The position numbers were made by a program, and so were the translations under genes. Below, piece by piece: positions 1-9,236 of a DNA stretch of 64,000 nucleotides (its first letter is position 1; each line of letters starts with the position of its first letter). The stretch is from contig NZ_CYGX02000047.1 in NCBI RefSeq assembly GCF_900019265.1, forward strand, positions 1 to 64,000. The letters run 5' to 3'. The notes under the pieces were generated by a model that was not told the DNA's origin, did no database searches, and was given only the letters and a program-made list of their open reading frames with translations. The DNA is from Paraburkholderia ribeironis (GTDB lineage: Bacteria > Pseudomonadota > Gammaproteobacteria > Burkholderiales > Burkholderiaceae).

Positions 1-45
1 TCCGCCCCTGCTGCCGCCCCCGCCGCCTCCGCCTCCGCCGCCCTC

Positions 46-1620
46 ATGCCGGGCCGGCTCGCGTCCCGCGCGAGCGCATGGCTGCTGGTCTGCGCCGCGC
101 TTGCCTCGAGCGGCGCAGCGCTGCCGCTTGCCGCGCAAGCTCGCGCCAAGGCTGTCCATCCGAGCGTCAGCGTCACGACGGTCTTGCCGCCGTCGGTGAT
201 GGTCGGCCTGCGACGTGCGCACGTGCCGTTGTCGTCGATCAGCGTGGTCGTGGAGAAAATCGGCAATCGCACACCGATCGTTGCGTTGAACGCCGGCAAG
301 CCGATGATGCCCGCGTCGACGATGAAGCTCGTCACCACCTACTCCGGTCTGTCGATCCTCGGCCCCGACTATCGCTGGCGCACGAGTGCATACGCGGACG
401 GCACGCTCGACGGCAACGGCGTGCTGCATGGCAATCTGTACATTCAAGGCACCGGCGACCCGAAGCTGGTGCCGGAAGAATTGATCGACCTCGTACAGAA
501 GATTCACAAGGCGGGCATCAATGGCATCGACGGCGCACTGGTGCTCGACAAACGCTACTTCGATCCGTCGACGCGCAACCTGCCGGCGTTCGACGACGAC
601 ATCACCGCGCCATACAACGTCGGCCCCGATCCGTTGCTGTATGCATTCAAATCGCTTTCGTTCACGCTGACGCCGTCACCCGACGGCAGCGTCGCGATCG
701 ACGTGCTGCCGGCGCTCGCGCAGTTGCAGATCGACAACCAGATGCACGCGGTCAACGGTCCATGCCGCGGCGACGCGGCGTCGGTGTCGCCGACCGTCAC
801 GCCGCAGCCAAACGGCACTGTCGTGGCGTCCTTCACTGGCGACTATTCGATGCGCTGCGATGCGCGCACGATCAACGTCGCGGTGCTCGATCACTCGGCG
901 TTTTTCGCAGGCGGCTTTCTCGCGCTGTGGCAGCAGACCGGTGGCACCTTCAACGGCGCAACCCGCGAGGGCGCGGTGCCGGTTGGCGCCAAACTGGTCG
1001 CCACGCATCAGGGGCCGATGCTGTCCGACATCGTTCGCGACATCAACAAGTTCAGCAACAACACGATGGCGCGCAATCTGTTCCTGACGATCGGCGCGGC
1101 CGAAGACAGGCCGCCTGCCACCCCGGCCAAAGCCGCGGATGCGATCGAGGCGTTTCTGCGCCGCGACAGCCTCAACATGGAATACCTGACGCTCGACAAT
1201 GGCTCGGGCCTGTCGCGCGAAGAACACATCACCGCGCTCGCGCTCGCCGACCTGTTGCAGCGGGCCAACGCAAGTCCGGTCGCGCAGGTGTTCGTGGAAT
1301 CGCTGCCGATTGCGGGAGTCGACGGCACGATGCGCAATCGCTTGACCAACCAGGGCGCGGGCGGCAATGCGCACATCAAGACCGGCACCTTGCGCGACGT
1401 GCGGGCGATCGCGGGCTATGTCGCATCGGCCGACGGCAACAGCTACGTGGTCGTCAGCCTGATCAACGATCCACATTCGGAAGCCGCACGCGCCGCGCAC
1501 GACGCGTTGCTCGAATGGGTGTACCAGGGACCGGCTGCGGGCTTCACCAGGGTCGCGGCCCCCATCGACGAACCGCGCGGCAAGCCCAGGAAAAACCCCC
1601 ACAAGCGCGGCACTCACTGA
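46..1620 (+). CDS. dacB: D-alanyl-D-alanine carboxypeptidase/endopeptidase (PBP4, S13 family)
   Basis: Periplasmic peptidase that trims and cleaves peptidoglycan cross-bridges. The 524-residue protein begins with a hydrophobic export signal ending near AAQA (residue 31). The three penicillin-binding motifs are visible: SxxK as S91-T-M-K94, SxN as S337-N-N339, and KTG at 445-447 within HIKTGTLRD. The length is normal for the PBP4 class, which carries an insertion between the first two motifs. The frame stays open from position 1 (an Ala/Pro-rich stretch), so a start upstream of the window is possible; position 46 is preferred because it places the signal peptide at the N-terminus. The C-terminus is short and basic. 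A neighbouring overlapping frame (78-1733) is a GC-rich shadow. Confidence 0.93.
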   Translation: MPGRLASRASAWLLVCAALASSGAALPLAAQARAKAVHPSVSVTTVLPPSVMVGLRRAHVPLSSISVVVEKIGNRTPIVALNAGKPMMPASTMKLVTTYSGLSILGPDYRWRTSAYADGTLDGNGVLHGNLYIQGTGDPKLVPEELIDLVQKIHKAGINGIDGALVLDKRYFDPSTRNLPAFDDDITAPYNVGPDPLLYAFKSLSFTLTPSPDGSVAIDVLPALAQLQIDNQMHAVNGPCRGDAASVSPTVTPQPNGTVVASFTGDYSMRCDARTINVAVLDHSAFFAGGFLALWQQTGGTFNGATREGAVPVGAKLVATHQGPMLSDIVRDINKFSNNTMARNLFLTIGAAEDRPPATPAKAADAIEAFLRRDSLNMEYLTLDNGSGLSREEHITALALADLLQRANASPVAQVFVESLPIAGVDGTMRNRLTNQGAGGNAHIKTGTLRDVRAIAGYVASADGNSYVVVSLINDPHSEAARAAHDALLEWVYQGPAAGFTRVAAPIDEPRGKPRKNPHKRGTH

Positions 1621-1814
1621 GTATTTCTTCTAGCGAAGCCACGCGCGGCAACGTCCTAAGCGTGTACGCTGTCGAGCAGTGTTTGACGCGCGCGCCGCAC
1701 GGCATGCGTGTCGCGCAAGCGGCGCGGCCATGAAAGCGAGGCGCCGCACTCGAACGATAACGACACCGCCCGCTGCGCACAGCGCGACGGTCAGGGACCA
1801 CGGAGGAAGACACC

Positions 1815-2696
1815 ATGCAATTCGACGCCGAATTGCTGCTGCTCGCCATGGCGCCAGTCTTTCTCGCATGCATCGGCTGGGAGGCGTGGCACCTGCGGCG
1901 CACGCGCCCGGGCGAACAGATCTATAGCTGGCGCGACACGTTCTGCAATGCCGCGCTAGCGCTGATGCAGCAAGCCGCCGACAAGCTCGCGTGGCTCGCG
2001 ATCATTCCCGTCTACGCGTTTTTCCACGAGCACTACCGCGTCTATACCTGGCAGGCGAGCTGGATTTCGTTCGTCGTCCTATTCGTTGTCCAGGACCTGC
2101 TCTACTACGTGTTTCACCGTTGCAGCCATCGGGTACGCTGGCTGTGGGCCGCGCATGTCGTGCATCACTCGTCGGAGCGCATGAATTTTTCGACCGCGTT
2201 CCGGCAAAGCCTGATGTATCCGGTCGCCGGCATGTGGCTGTTCTGGATTCCGCTGGCCGTGCTCGGCTTTGCGCCAAAGCAGATCGTCGCGACCGTGCTG
2301 ATCAATCTCGGCTTCCAGTTTTTCGTGCACACGCAGGCCATCGGCAAGCTCGGCTGGCTCGAATACGCGTTCAATACGCCGTCGATTCATCGCGTGCATC
2401 ACGCGCGCAACGACCGCTATATCGATCGCAACTACGCAGGCGTGCTGGTGATCTGGGACCGCCTGTTCGGCAGCTATGTCGACGAGCATCCGCACGACGC
2501 GCCGGTGTACGGTATCGTCGAGCCGTTGCATACCTACAACCCGGTGAAGGCGACGTTTCACGAATGGGCGTCGATGGCGGCTGACTTCGCGAGCGTGCGC
2601 GGCTGGCGCAACAAGTGGCGCGCACTGTTCGCGCCGCCCGCATGGGCCGTGGATTATCATGCGCGGCGCGGTGCTGGCCTGGCCGCTATCGAATAA
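1815..2696 (+). CDS. Sterol desaturase / fatty acid hydroxylase family membrane protein
   Basis: Integral-membrane di-iron oxygenase of 293 residues. Histidine clusters typical of the family are present: H101xxxH105 (HRCSH), H114xxH117H118 and H192xxH195H196, with a further H172 before the last cluster. Several hydrophobic helices (about residues 6-20, 55-72, 82-100, 140-170) flank them. The family hydroxylates or desaturates lipids and sterols; the substrate here cannot be told from sequence. The start follows a GGAGGA-like ribosome site (about 1801-1806). It stands alone between dacB and a secreted esterase. The C-terminal portion after residue 240 is soluble. Confidence 0.85.
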   Translation: MQFDAELLLLAMAPVFLACIGWEAWHLRRTRPGEQIYSWRDTFCNAALALMQQAADKLAWLAIIPVYAFFHEHYRVYTWQASWISFVVLFVVQDLLYYVFHRCSHRVRWLWAAHVVHHSSERMNFSTAFRQSLMYPVAGMWLFWIPLAVLGFAPKQIVATVLINLGFQFFVHTQAIGKLGWLEYAFNTPSIHRVHHARNDRYIDRNYAGVLVIWDRLFGSYVDEHPHDAPVYGIVEPLHTYNPVKATFHEWASMAADFASVRGWRNKWRALFAPPAWAVDYHARRGAGLAAIE

Positions 2697-2872
2697 AAAG
2701 TTGGGCGACGAAAACAACAACCAATCGGGCATCAGTGAAAACCATACGGCCGCGTTCAAAACGCCGCGCAGGCCGTAGAGAATTTTGTAAGCTGCCGTCA
2801 TGCCGCCGACGCGGTGGACGCTGCCTGCAACACACGGCGCAAGGGCCGCACATTCGAGGAGATGTAGTCAAT

Positions 2873-4084
2873 ATGAAGCAAACAGCATCGAGGAAGCATC
2901 AATGGTTGCGTGTCACACAGATCGCTGTAGCAAGCGCTGCGTTTGCCACGCTCGCTGCCTGCGGCGGTGGCGGCGACAATAACAATGCGAGCAGCAGCAC
3001 GCCGGCAGGCGGCGTCAAGTTGCAGGTCGTGTCGTTCGGCGACAGCCTGTCGGACGTCGGCACCTATGCGCCGGTAATCCAGGCAAGCTTCGGCGGCGGC
3101 CGCTTCACGACGAATCCGGGTGAAGTCTGGGCACAGAAGGTCGCTGAGTACTATGGCGATACGTTGACGGCAGCGAATCTGGGCGGCTTCGGTCAACCGC
3201 TGACGGTGACGGGCGGCTATGGTTATGCGCAAGGCGGATCGCGTGTCGATGAGGCACAAGGCGTAGGTTTCGCACCGAACAACATGGCGGCGACGACGGT
3301 CCCGATCACGGCGCAGCTCACTCAGTATATTGGTCAACACGGCAGCTTCAACGCGAACCAGCTTGTGCTGATCAACGGCGGCGCGAACGACATCTTCATT
3401 CAGGCGCAGGCGGTTTCGGATGCCGGCACCGCGGCGGCGACGCAGGTTCTGCTAAGCGGCGGAACCGCGGCTGCCGCGCAGGCAGCAGCGGCGACCGCGT
3501 CGCAGGCGGCTATACCGGCGGCGGTCCAGGCGATCACGGTGGCCGCGACCAAGTTCGTCGGCGTGGTTCAGCAGGTCGTTGCGGCCGGCGCAACGCATGT
3601 GGTGGTGTCGGATGTGCCGGACATCGCGACTACGCCGCAAGGTCTCCAAAGCGGCGCGTCAGGCCAGGCGCTGTTCACTGCGCTGACCCAGACATACAAC
3701 GGCGTGGTGGCGAGTGCACTCGGCTCGAACTCGAAGATCATCTATGTGAGCGCGTACGCGTGGCAGGACCAAACCCTCGCGAACTTCCAGTCGCTTGGCT
3801 TCACGGTGTCGAATACGGGTACGGCTTGTAACCTGACGGCCATGGCACAGAACGCGACCACCTATGCCACGCAGAATCCGGCCGTACTCGCCCCAGGGCA
3901 GACCGCTGCGCAGTACGGCAGCCAGTTCGCGCGGGCGCTGTTCTGCTCGCCGCAGACTTTGACCGTGGCCGGTGCCGACCAGACCTACATGTTCGCGGAC
4001 ACGGTGCATCCGACCACGCATCTGCACGCGCTGTTCGCGCAGCGGGTCGAGCAGCAGATCGCTGCGAGCGGACTCGGCAAATAA
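2873..4084 (+). CDS. Secreted SGNH/GDSL-family esterase or lipase (lipoprotein)
   Basis: The 403-residue protein has a lipoprotein signal with lipobox LAAC (C30) followed by a Gly/Asn/Ser-rich linker. The SGNH hydrolase blocks are readable: GDSLSD at 56-61 (catalytic S58), NGGAND in the middle (block III Asn), and DTVHP with D376 and H379 as the acid/base pair. The enzyme should hydrolyse acyl esters outside the cytoplasm. The middle part is rich in Ala/Thr/Gln (around residues 185-230). The start at 2873 is chosen because GAGGAG lies at 2856-2861 and it begins the lipoprotein signal; the reading frame itself is open further upstream. There is no autotransporter barrel, unlike the EstA type. 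A strong terminator follows. Confidence 0.88.
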   Translation: MKQTASRKHQWLRVTQIAVASAAFATLAACGGGGDNNNASSSTPAGGVKLQVVSFGDSLSDVGTYAPVIQASFGGGRFTTNPGEVWAQKVAEYYGDTLTAANLGGFGQPLTVTGGYGYAQGGSRVDEAQGVGFAPNNMAATTVPITAQLTQYIGQHGSFNANQLVLINGGANDIFIQAQAVSDAGTAAATQVLLSGGTAAAAQAAAATASQAAIPAAVQAITVAATKFVGVVQQVVAAGATHVVVSDVPDIATTPQGLQSGASGQALFTALTQTYNGVVASALGSNSKIIYVSAYAWQDQTLANFQSLGFTVSNTGTACNLTAMAQNATTYATQNPAVLAPGQTAAQYGSQFARALFCSPQTLTVAGADQTYMFADTVHPTTHLHALFAQRVEQQIAASGLGK

Positions 4085-4121
4085 TGAGTAGCTAGCCGGT
4101 TCGATGCGGTGAATGTTTTGT

Positions 4122-4153
4122 AAAACGCCCGGCTCGTTCAAGCCGGGCGTTTT
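4122..4153. terminator. Bidirectional intrinsic terminator
   Basis: A 13-bp perfect stem (4122-4134 with 4141-4153, loop CGTTCA) with an A-run on the left and a T-run on the right. It lies between the convergent esterase and tsaC genes and can serve both. Confidence 0.85.
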
Positions 4154-4204
4154 GCTTGTTTTGCTTTGCTGAGCGCGCAGTGAAAAGCGGGAAACCCTGA
4201 CGCG

Positions 4205-5254
4205 TCAGCTTTGCGCTTCGAACGCCGCTGCCGCGCGCCCAAGCCGATCATTGACCGCGATCCATTCGATCGTATCCGGCAGCTTCTCGATCAGAATCTG
4301 CGTGACGTTCGCGCGATCCAGCGCTCGCAACAGCCCATACAACTCGCGCGCATAAACATGCGGGTCTTCCGGCGCGGCGACGAAATGCACGCCTTCCGCA
4401 TCGGCCCAATGTCCGGCTCGCGAAGCGCGCGCCACCAACGCCACACGCTCACCTGCTTCACGCGCGGCAAGCAACGTCTCCAGCGCGCCGAACGGCAACA
4501 AGGCCAACGGCGTGCGCGGCGCGTAATGTGCCTTCAAGGTGCCGGAAGCGCGCGGCGCGGTTGCATCCGATCCGTCCGGCAAACGCGGCACTTCGCCAAG
4601 CACGTCGGCGATATCTTGCGGCGTGACCCGGCCCGGTCTCAACAGCGCCGGGAAGCCGCGCGACAAATCGACGATAGTCGATTCAATCCCGACATCCGAC
4701 GCACCGCCGTCCAGCACATGAATCGTGCTGCCGAATTCATCGCGCACGTGTTGCGCGGTGGTCGGACTCACATGCCCGAAGCGATTCGCCGACGGCGCGG
4801 CCACACCCCCGTGCCCACTGCGCAAAGCGCTGAACGCTTCGAGCAAGGCCTGGGCGACGGGATGCGACGGGCAGCGCAGTCCGACGGAATCCTGCCCGCC
4901 GCTCACCGCCGCGGGAATCCGCGCGGCGCGCTTGAGGATCAGCGTGAGCGGTCCTGGCCAGAACGCGTCGATCAGACGTTGGGCGTCCGCGGGCAAATGC
5001 TCGACCCAGTAGTTCGGATCGCCCTGCGGCGCCAGATGCACGATGACCGGATGATTGGCAGGTCGGCCCTTCGCCGCGTAAATGCGCGCGACCGCGTCCG
5101 GATTCTCGGCGTCGCCGCCGAGGCCATACACCGTTTCCGTGGGAAACGCGACCAGACCGCCCGCGTCGAGCAGCGCCGCCGCGTGTTCGATCTGCGCGGC
5201 GCTCACGGGCAATGCACTCGCAGTGCCTTCAGCGGGTTTCGGTTGATCCGGCAT
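4205..5254 (-). CDS. tsaC: L-threonylcarbamoyladenylate synthase (Sua5/YrdC family)
   Basis: Makes threonylcarbamoyl-AMP from Thr, bicarbonate and ATP, the first step of the t6A37 modification in tRNAs decoding ANN codons. The 349-residue protein has the YrdC core with FPTETVYGLGG near residue 40 and KGRPANHP as the KxR region. It also has the extra C-terminal Sua5 domain, announced by SGTLKAHYAPRTPL, so it is the long Sua5 form rather than the short E. coli TsaC. The start at 5254 (MPDQPK) was chosen because the longer frame would run into purK, whose stop lies only about 10 bp upstream. This suggests co-transcription with purK. Confidence 0.93.
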   Translation of the reverse strand: MPDQPKPAEGTASALPVSAAQIEHAAALLDAGGLVAFPTETVYGLGGDAENPDAVARIYAAKGRPANHPVIVHLAPQGDPNYWVEHLPADAQRLIDAFWPGPLTLILKRAARIPAAVSGGQDSVGLRCPSHPVAQALLEAFSALRSGHGGVAAPSANRFGHVSPTTAQHVRDEFGSTIHVLDGGASDVGIESTIVDLSRGFPALLRPGRVTPQDIADVLGEVPRLPDGSDATAPRASGTLKAHYAPRTPLALLPFGALETLLAAREAGERVALVARASRAGHWADAEGVHFVAAPEDPHVYARELYGLLRALDRANVTQILIEKLPDTIEWIAVNDRLGRAAAAFEAQS

Positions 5255-5264
5255 GGCGCTCGCT

Positions 5265-6461
5265 TCAGCTCGTGGCGATGTGCAGGAGCCGCGCGCAATC
5301 GCGCGCCGCGGTGCGGGCTTCTTCAAGCGTCGGCGCCGTGAAGTTCACGTGCCCCATCTTGCGGCCGCAACGTGCCTCCTCCTTGCCGTACAGATGCAGA
5401 CGCGCCGCCGGTATCGTGGCGACTTCATGCCACGGCGGCGTGACCGCCGCGCGCTTCGGGCCGTCCGGGAACCACACGTCGCCGAGGATGTTCAACATCG
5501 CCGCGGGCGAATGCTGACGCGGGTCGCCGAGCGGCATGCTGGTCATTGCGCGGACCTGCTGTTCGAACTGGCTGGTCGCGCACGCGTCGACGGTGTAGTG
5601 GCCGGAGTTATGCGGGCGCGGAGCCATTTCATTGGCCACCAGCGAGCCGTCTTCGAGAACGAAGAACTCGACGCACAGTACGCCGACATAGCCGAGCTTG
5701 TCGGCGATCTGCAGCGCGGCCTGCTGCGCCTGCCCGACCAGCGCCGGGCTCGCGTCCGGCGCGGGGACGATAGTGTGCGACAGCACGCCGTCGCGGTGCG
5801 TGTTCTGCGCGAGCGGATACACCACCGACGCGCCGCTCGCCGCACGCGCGATCAGCGCCGACACCTCGAACTTCAGCGGCAGACGCTTTTCCAGCACGCA
5901 CGGCACGCCGCCGAGCGAAGCATGCGCCTCGCGCACTTCCTCGGCATTGCGCACGCGAATCTGGCCTTTGCCGTCGTAGCCCATGCGCGCGGTCTTCAGA
6001 ATGCCGGGCAGCACGGCTTCGAGCCTGGTGTCGTCGAGCGCGGCCAGCGCATCCGACGACTCGATCATCACGTGCGGCGCCACCGTCACGCCCGACGACG
6101 CGATAAAGCGCTTCTCGGCGATACGGTCCTGGGCCACCGCCACGCAACGGCCCGCCGGGCTCACGAACGTCGTCTTCGCGAGAAAGTCGAGGCTCGCGGC
6201 CGGCACATTCTCGAATTCGGTCGACACCGCCGCGCACAGCCGCGCAAGCTCGGTCAACGACGCTTCGTCGTCGTAGGCCGCGCACAGATGACGGTCGGCG
6301 ACGGCGCCCGCCGGACTGCTCTCGTCCGGATCGAGCACGGCGACGCGATAGCCCATCGCCTGGGCGGCAAAGCAAAACATGCGGCCGAGCTGGCCGCCAC
6401 CGACCATGCCAAGCCAAGCGCCGGGCAGAATCGGTGAAACCGGTGTGTTGTCTGGGTTCAT
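5265..6461 (-). CDS. purK: N5-carboxyaminoimidazole ribonucleotide synthase
   Basis: ATP-grasp enzyme of de novo purine synthesis that carboxylates AIR with bicarbonate to give N5-CAIR, the substrate for PurE next door. The protein is 398 residues. The N-terminus has the nucleotide-fold glycine motif MVGGGQLGRM, and the ATP-grasp and C-terminal regions include EFFVLEDG, NEMAPRPHNSGHYT and FEQQVRA. The start at 6461 (MNPDN) puts the glycine motif about 20 residues in; the frame is open further upstream but has no family similarity there. It sits about 105 bp after purE in the same direction and about 10 bp before tsaC. Confidence 0.96.
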   Translation of the reverse strand: MNPDNTPVSPILPGAWLGMVGGGQLGRMFCFAAQAMGYRVAVLDPDESSPAGAVADRHLCAAYDDEASLTELARLCAAVSTEFENVPAASLDFLAKTTFVSPAGRCVAVAQDRIAEKRFIASSGVTVAPHVMIESSDALAALDDTRLEAVLPGILKTARMGYDGKGQIRVRNAEEVREAHASLGGVPCVLEKRLPLKFEVSALIARAASGASVVYPLAQNTHRDGVLSHTIVPAPDASPALVGQAQQAALQIADKLGYVGVLCVEFFVLEDGSLVANEMAPRPHNSGHYTVDACATSQFEQQVRAMTSMPLGDPRQHSPAAMLNILGDVWFPDGPKRAAVTPPWHEVATIPAARLHLYGKEEARCGRKMGHVNFTAPTLEEARTAARDCARLLHIATS

Positions 6462-6566
6462 CTTAGTGGTCGGTCGCGGCCGGGTGCCCATGCGGTTCAT
6501 GCAACCGCGCGCATCCGGCCGGGGGTCAGACAGGGGGACGTCCAAAAGCTATCAGCCTGCGCGCTA

Positions 6567-7085
6567 TCACAGCGCCGGCAATACCATCGCGTGGGCCGCT
6601 TTGTTCTGGCGCACACGAAACGCAGCCAGCTTTTCCGCATATTCAGCGCTCGTGCCGCTGAGGAGCGATACCGCGAACAGCGCCGCATTCGCCGCGCCCG
6701 CTTCGCCGATCGCAAACGTGGCGACCGGCACGCCCTTGGGCATCTGCACGATCGAATGCAACGAATCGACGCCCTTCAGATACTTGCTCGCCACCGGCAC
6801 GCCAAGCACCGGCACCGTGGTCTTGGCGGCCAGCATGCCCGGCAGATGCGCCGCGCCGCCCGCGCCGGCGATGATCGCGCGAATGCCGCGCTCACGCGCG
6901 CTTTCAGCATAGGCGAACATCTCGTCGGGCATGCGGTGCGCGGACACCACCCTGGCTTCGTACGGCACGCCGAATTCCTGCAGAATGGCCACGGCGTTCT
7001 TCATGACTTCCCAGTCGGAACTGGAGCCCATCAGCACGCCGACGACCGGCGCGCCATGCGTATGGGCGGTTTGCGCTTCACTCAT
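6567..7085 (-). CDS. purE: N5-carboxyaminoimidazole ribonucleotide mutase
   Basis: Class I PurE, converting N5-CAIR to CAIR in purine biosynthesis. The 172-residue protein shows the diagnostic GVLMGSSSDW loop, VVSAHRMPDEMF, the GAGGAAHLPGM loop and GVPVASKYLKGVDSL. The start at 7085 (MSEAQT) is favoured because an AAGGAAG site lies just upstream. The octamer-forming core covers nearly the whole protein. It lies between purC (about 50 bp upstream) and purK, consistent with a purC-purE-purK-tsaC operon on the minus strand. Confidence 0.97.
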   Translation of the reverse strand: MSEAQTAHTHGAPVVGVLMGSSSDWEVMKNAVAILQEFGVPYEARVVSAHRMPDEMFAYAESARERGIRAIIAGAGGAAHLPGMLAAKTTVPVLGVPVASKYLKGVDSLHSIVQMPKGVPVATFAIGEAGAANAALFAVSLLSGTSAEYAEKLAAFRVRQNKAAHAMVLPAL

Positions 7086-7136
7086 CTTACGGCTTCCTTG
7101 TTTCTCAATCACTGCGGCTACAACAGGTGCGCGTAA

Positions 7137-8027
7137 TCAGGCGAGCTTGTGGCCGGTCAGGCGTTCGAGCGCTTCCTGATACTTCTCGCCCGTTTTCGTG
7201 ACCACGTCGTCCGGCAGCTTCGGCGCCGGCGGCTCTTTCTTCCACGGCTGGGTTTCGAGCCAGTCGCGCACGAACTGTTTGTCGAACGAAGGCGGGTTGG
7301 TGCCGACCTGGTACTGGTCGGCCGGCCAGAAGCGCGACGAATCCGCGGTCAGCGCTTCGTCCATCAGGTACAGCTTGCCGTGGTTGTCCAGACCGAATTC
7401 GAACTTCGTATCCGCGATGATGATGCCGCGCGTCGCAGCGTAGTCCGCGGCTTCCTTGTACAGCTTGATCGAGATGTCGCGGATCGTGGCCGACAGTTCG
7501 GTGCCGATGCGGCGCTCCATCTCGTCGTAGGTGATGTTTTCGTCGTGGTGGCCCATTTCGGCCTTGGCTGCCGGCGTGAAGATCGGCTCGGGCAGCTTCT
7601 GCGCGTTTTGCAGACCCGGCGGCAATTGCACGCCGCACACCGAGCCAGTTGCCTGGTAGTCTTTCCAGCCGCTGCCGGCCAGATAGCCGCGCACCACTGC
7701 TTCGACGAGAATCGGTTCGAGGCGCTTGACGACCACCGCGCGGCCCTTGACCTGCTCGACTTCGTCCGGCGCGACCACCGACTCGGGCGCGACGCCCGTC
7801 AGGTGATTCGGCACCACATGCTTCAGCTTCTCGAACCAGAAGTTGGCCATCTCGTTGAGCACGCGGCCCTTGTTCGGAATCGGCTCGCCCATGATGACGT
7901 CGAAGGCCGACAGACGATCGGTCGTGACGATCAGCAACTGGTCGTTGCCCACCGCATAGTTGTCGCGGACTTTACCGCGGCCGAGCAGCGGCAGCGAGTG
8001 GAGCGTGGATTCGTAGAGGGTAGACAT
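7137..8027 (-). CDS. purC: Phosphoribosylaminoimidazole-succinocarboxamide synthase
   Basis: SAICAR synthetase joins aspartate to CAIR with ATP. The 296-residue protein begins at 8027 (MSTLYES) and has GRGKVRDNY at about residues 17-25, DRLSAFDV, an FWFEKLKH/VPNHLTG segment, VVKRLEPILVEAVVRGYLAGSGWKDY, and DTKFEFG followed by LMDEALTADSSRFW. The length fits the eukaryote-like single-domain form common in beta-proteobacteria. It is the first gene of the minus-strand purine run, with fba about 145 bp upstream. Confidence 0.97.
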   Translation of the reverse strand: MSTLYESTLHSLPLLGRGKVRDNYAVGNDQLLIVTTDRLSAFDVIMGEPIPNKGRVLNEMANFWFEKLKHVVPNHLTGVAPESVVAPDEVEQVKGRAVVVKRLEPILVEAVVRGYLAGSGWKDYQATGSVCGVQLPPGLQNAQKLPEPIFTPAAKAEMGHHDENITYDEMERRIGTELSATIRDISIKLYKEAADYAATRGIIIADTKFEFGLDNHGKLYLMDEALTADSSRFWPADQYQVGTNPPSFDKQFVRDWLETQPWKKEPPAPKLPDDVVTKTGEKYQEALERLTGHKLA

Positions 8028-8080
8028 CGTCGTGGTTCGCTAAAAGTGAGGCAAAAAGTGTGACCGGAACAAAAGGGAAA

Positions 8081-8110
8081 CGCCGTTCCCCGGATGATGC
8101 GGGAACGGCG
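8081..8110 (-). terminator. Probable terminator downstream of fba
   Basis: A perfect 10-bp stem (8081-8090 with 8101-8110) lies between fba and purC. On the minus strand it is followed by a broken T-rich run rather than a clean one, so efficiency is uncertain. Confidence 0.5.
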
Positions 8111-8171
8111 ATCTAACGACAACCTGGCCAAACGGCCAGATGCGGAGCCAAACGCTGACGCAATTACCCGC

Positions 8172-9236
8172 TTAGCGGACGACTTGCGCGAGCTCGCCCG
8201 CCTTGTACTTCTCCGCAATTTTATCAAGCGAAACCGGCTTGATCTTGCCGGCCTGGCCTTCGCAGCCGAATTGCGTGTAACGGTCGATACAGATCTTCAT
8301 CGCCGCTTCGCGCGCCGGCTTCAGGTAATCACGCGGGTCGAACTTGCCCGGGTTGGTCGCCATGTAGCGGCGGATCGCGCCGGTGATCGCCAGACGCAGG
8401 TCGGTGTCGATGTTGACCTTGCGCACGCCGTGCTTGATGCCTTCCTGGATTTCCTCGACCGGCACGCCGTAGGTTTCCTTCATGTCGCCGCCGAATTCGC
8501 GGATTTCCGCGAGCAGCTCCTGCGGCACCGACGACGAACCGTGCATGACCAGGTGGGTGTTCGGAATGCGCTGGTGGATTTCCTTGATGCGCTGGATCGA
8601 CAGAATGTCGCCTGTAGGCTTCTTGCTGAACTTGTAAGCACCGTGCGACGTGCCGATCGCAATCGCCAGTGCATCGCACTGCGTCAGCTTGACGAAGTCG
8701 GCCGCCTGCTCGGGGTCGGTCAGCAGCTGCTCGCGGGTCATCGTGCCTTCGGCGCCGTGGCCGTCTTCCTTGTCGCCCTTCATGGTTTCCAGCGAACCCA
8801 GCACGCCCAGTTCAGCTTCCACGGTAACGCCGATCGAGTGCGCCGCTTCGACGACCTTGCGCGACACGTCGACGTTGTACTCGTACGATGCGACGGTCTT
8901 GCCGTCGGCTTCCAGCGAGCCGTCCATCATCACGCTGGTGAAGCCGCTGCGGATCGCCGCCATGCAGACCGCCGGCGACTGACCGTGATCCTGGTGCATC
9001 ACGACCGGAATGTGTGGATACGACTCGACCGCTGCTTCGATCAGATGGCGCAGGAACGCCTCGCCCGCGTACTTACGCGCGCCGGCCGACGCCTGCATGA
9101 TGACCGGTGCGTTGACCTTGTCGGCCGCCGCCATGATCGCCTGCACCTGCTCCAGGTTGTTCACGTTGAATGCCGGAAGGCCATAGCCGTTTTCAGCGGC
9201 GTGATCCAGCAGTTGACGCATTGATACGAGAGGCAT
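8172..9236 (-). CDS. fba: Fructose-bisphosphate aldolase, class II
   Basis: Zinc-dependent aldolase that interconverts fructose-1,6-bisphosphate with DHAP and glyceraldehyde-3-phosphate. The 354-residue protein begins MPLVSMRQLL. It has the N-terminal PAFNVNNLEQ signature, VVMHQDHGQS (catalytic/metal His region), GFTSVMMDGSL, EAELGVLGSLE, and the C-terminal MHGSSSVPQE phosphate-binding region. It belongs to the type B, Calvin-cycle-like (CbbA) length class. It lies downstream of pyk and pgk on the same strand, making a glycolytic cluster, with a nested palindrome separating it from pyk. Confidence 0.96.
   Translation of the reverse strand: MPLVSMRQLLDHAAENGYGLPAFNVNNLEQVQAIMAAADKVNAPVIMQASAGARKYAGEAFLRHLIEAAVESYPHIPVVMHQDHGQSPAVCMAAIRSGFTSVMMDGSLEADGKTVASYEYNVDVSRKVVEAAHSIGVTVEAELGVLGSLETMKGDKEDGHGAEGTMTREQLLTDPEQAADFVKLTQCDALAIAIGTSHGAYKFSKKPTGDILSIQRIKEIHQRIPNTHLVMHGSSSVPQELLAEIREFGGDMKETYGVPVEEIQEGIKHGVRKVNIDTDLRLAITGAIRRYMATNPGKFDPRDYLKPAREAAMKICIDRYTQFGCEGQAGKIKPVSLDKIAEKYKAGELAQVVR

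Noticed and set aside
78..1733. Long overlapping frame on dacB
   Set aside because: Arg/Ala-rich shadow of the real dacB frame; no domain or ribosome site.
4211..5341. Plus-strand open frame across tsaC
   Set aside because: Antisense shadow of a clearly conserved gene in GC-rich DNA.
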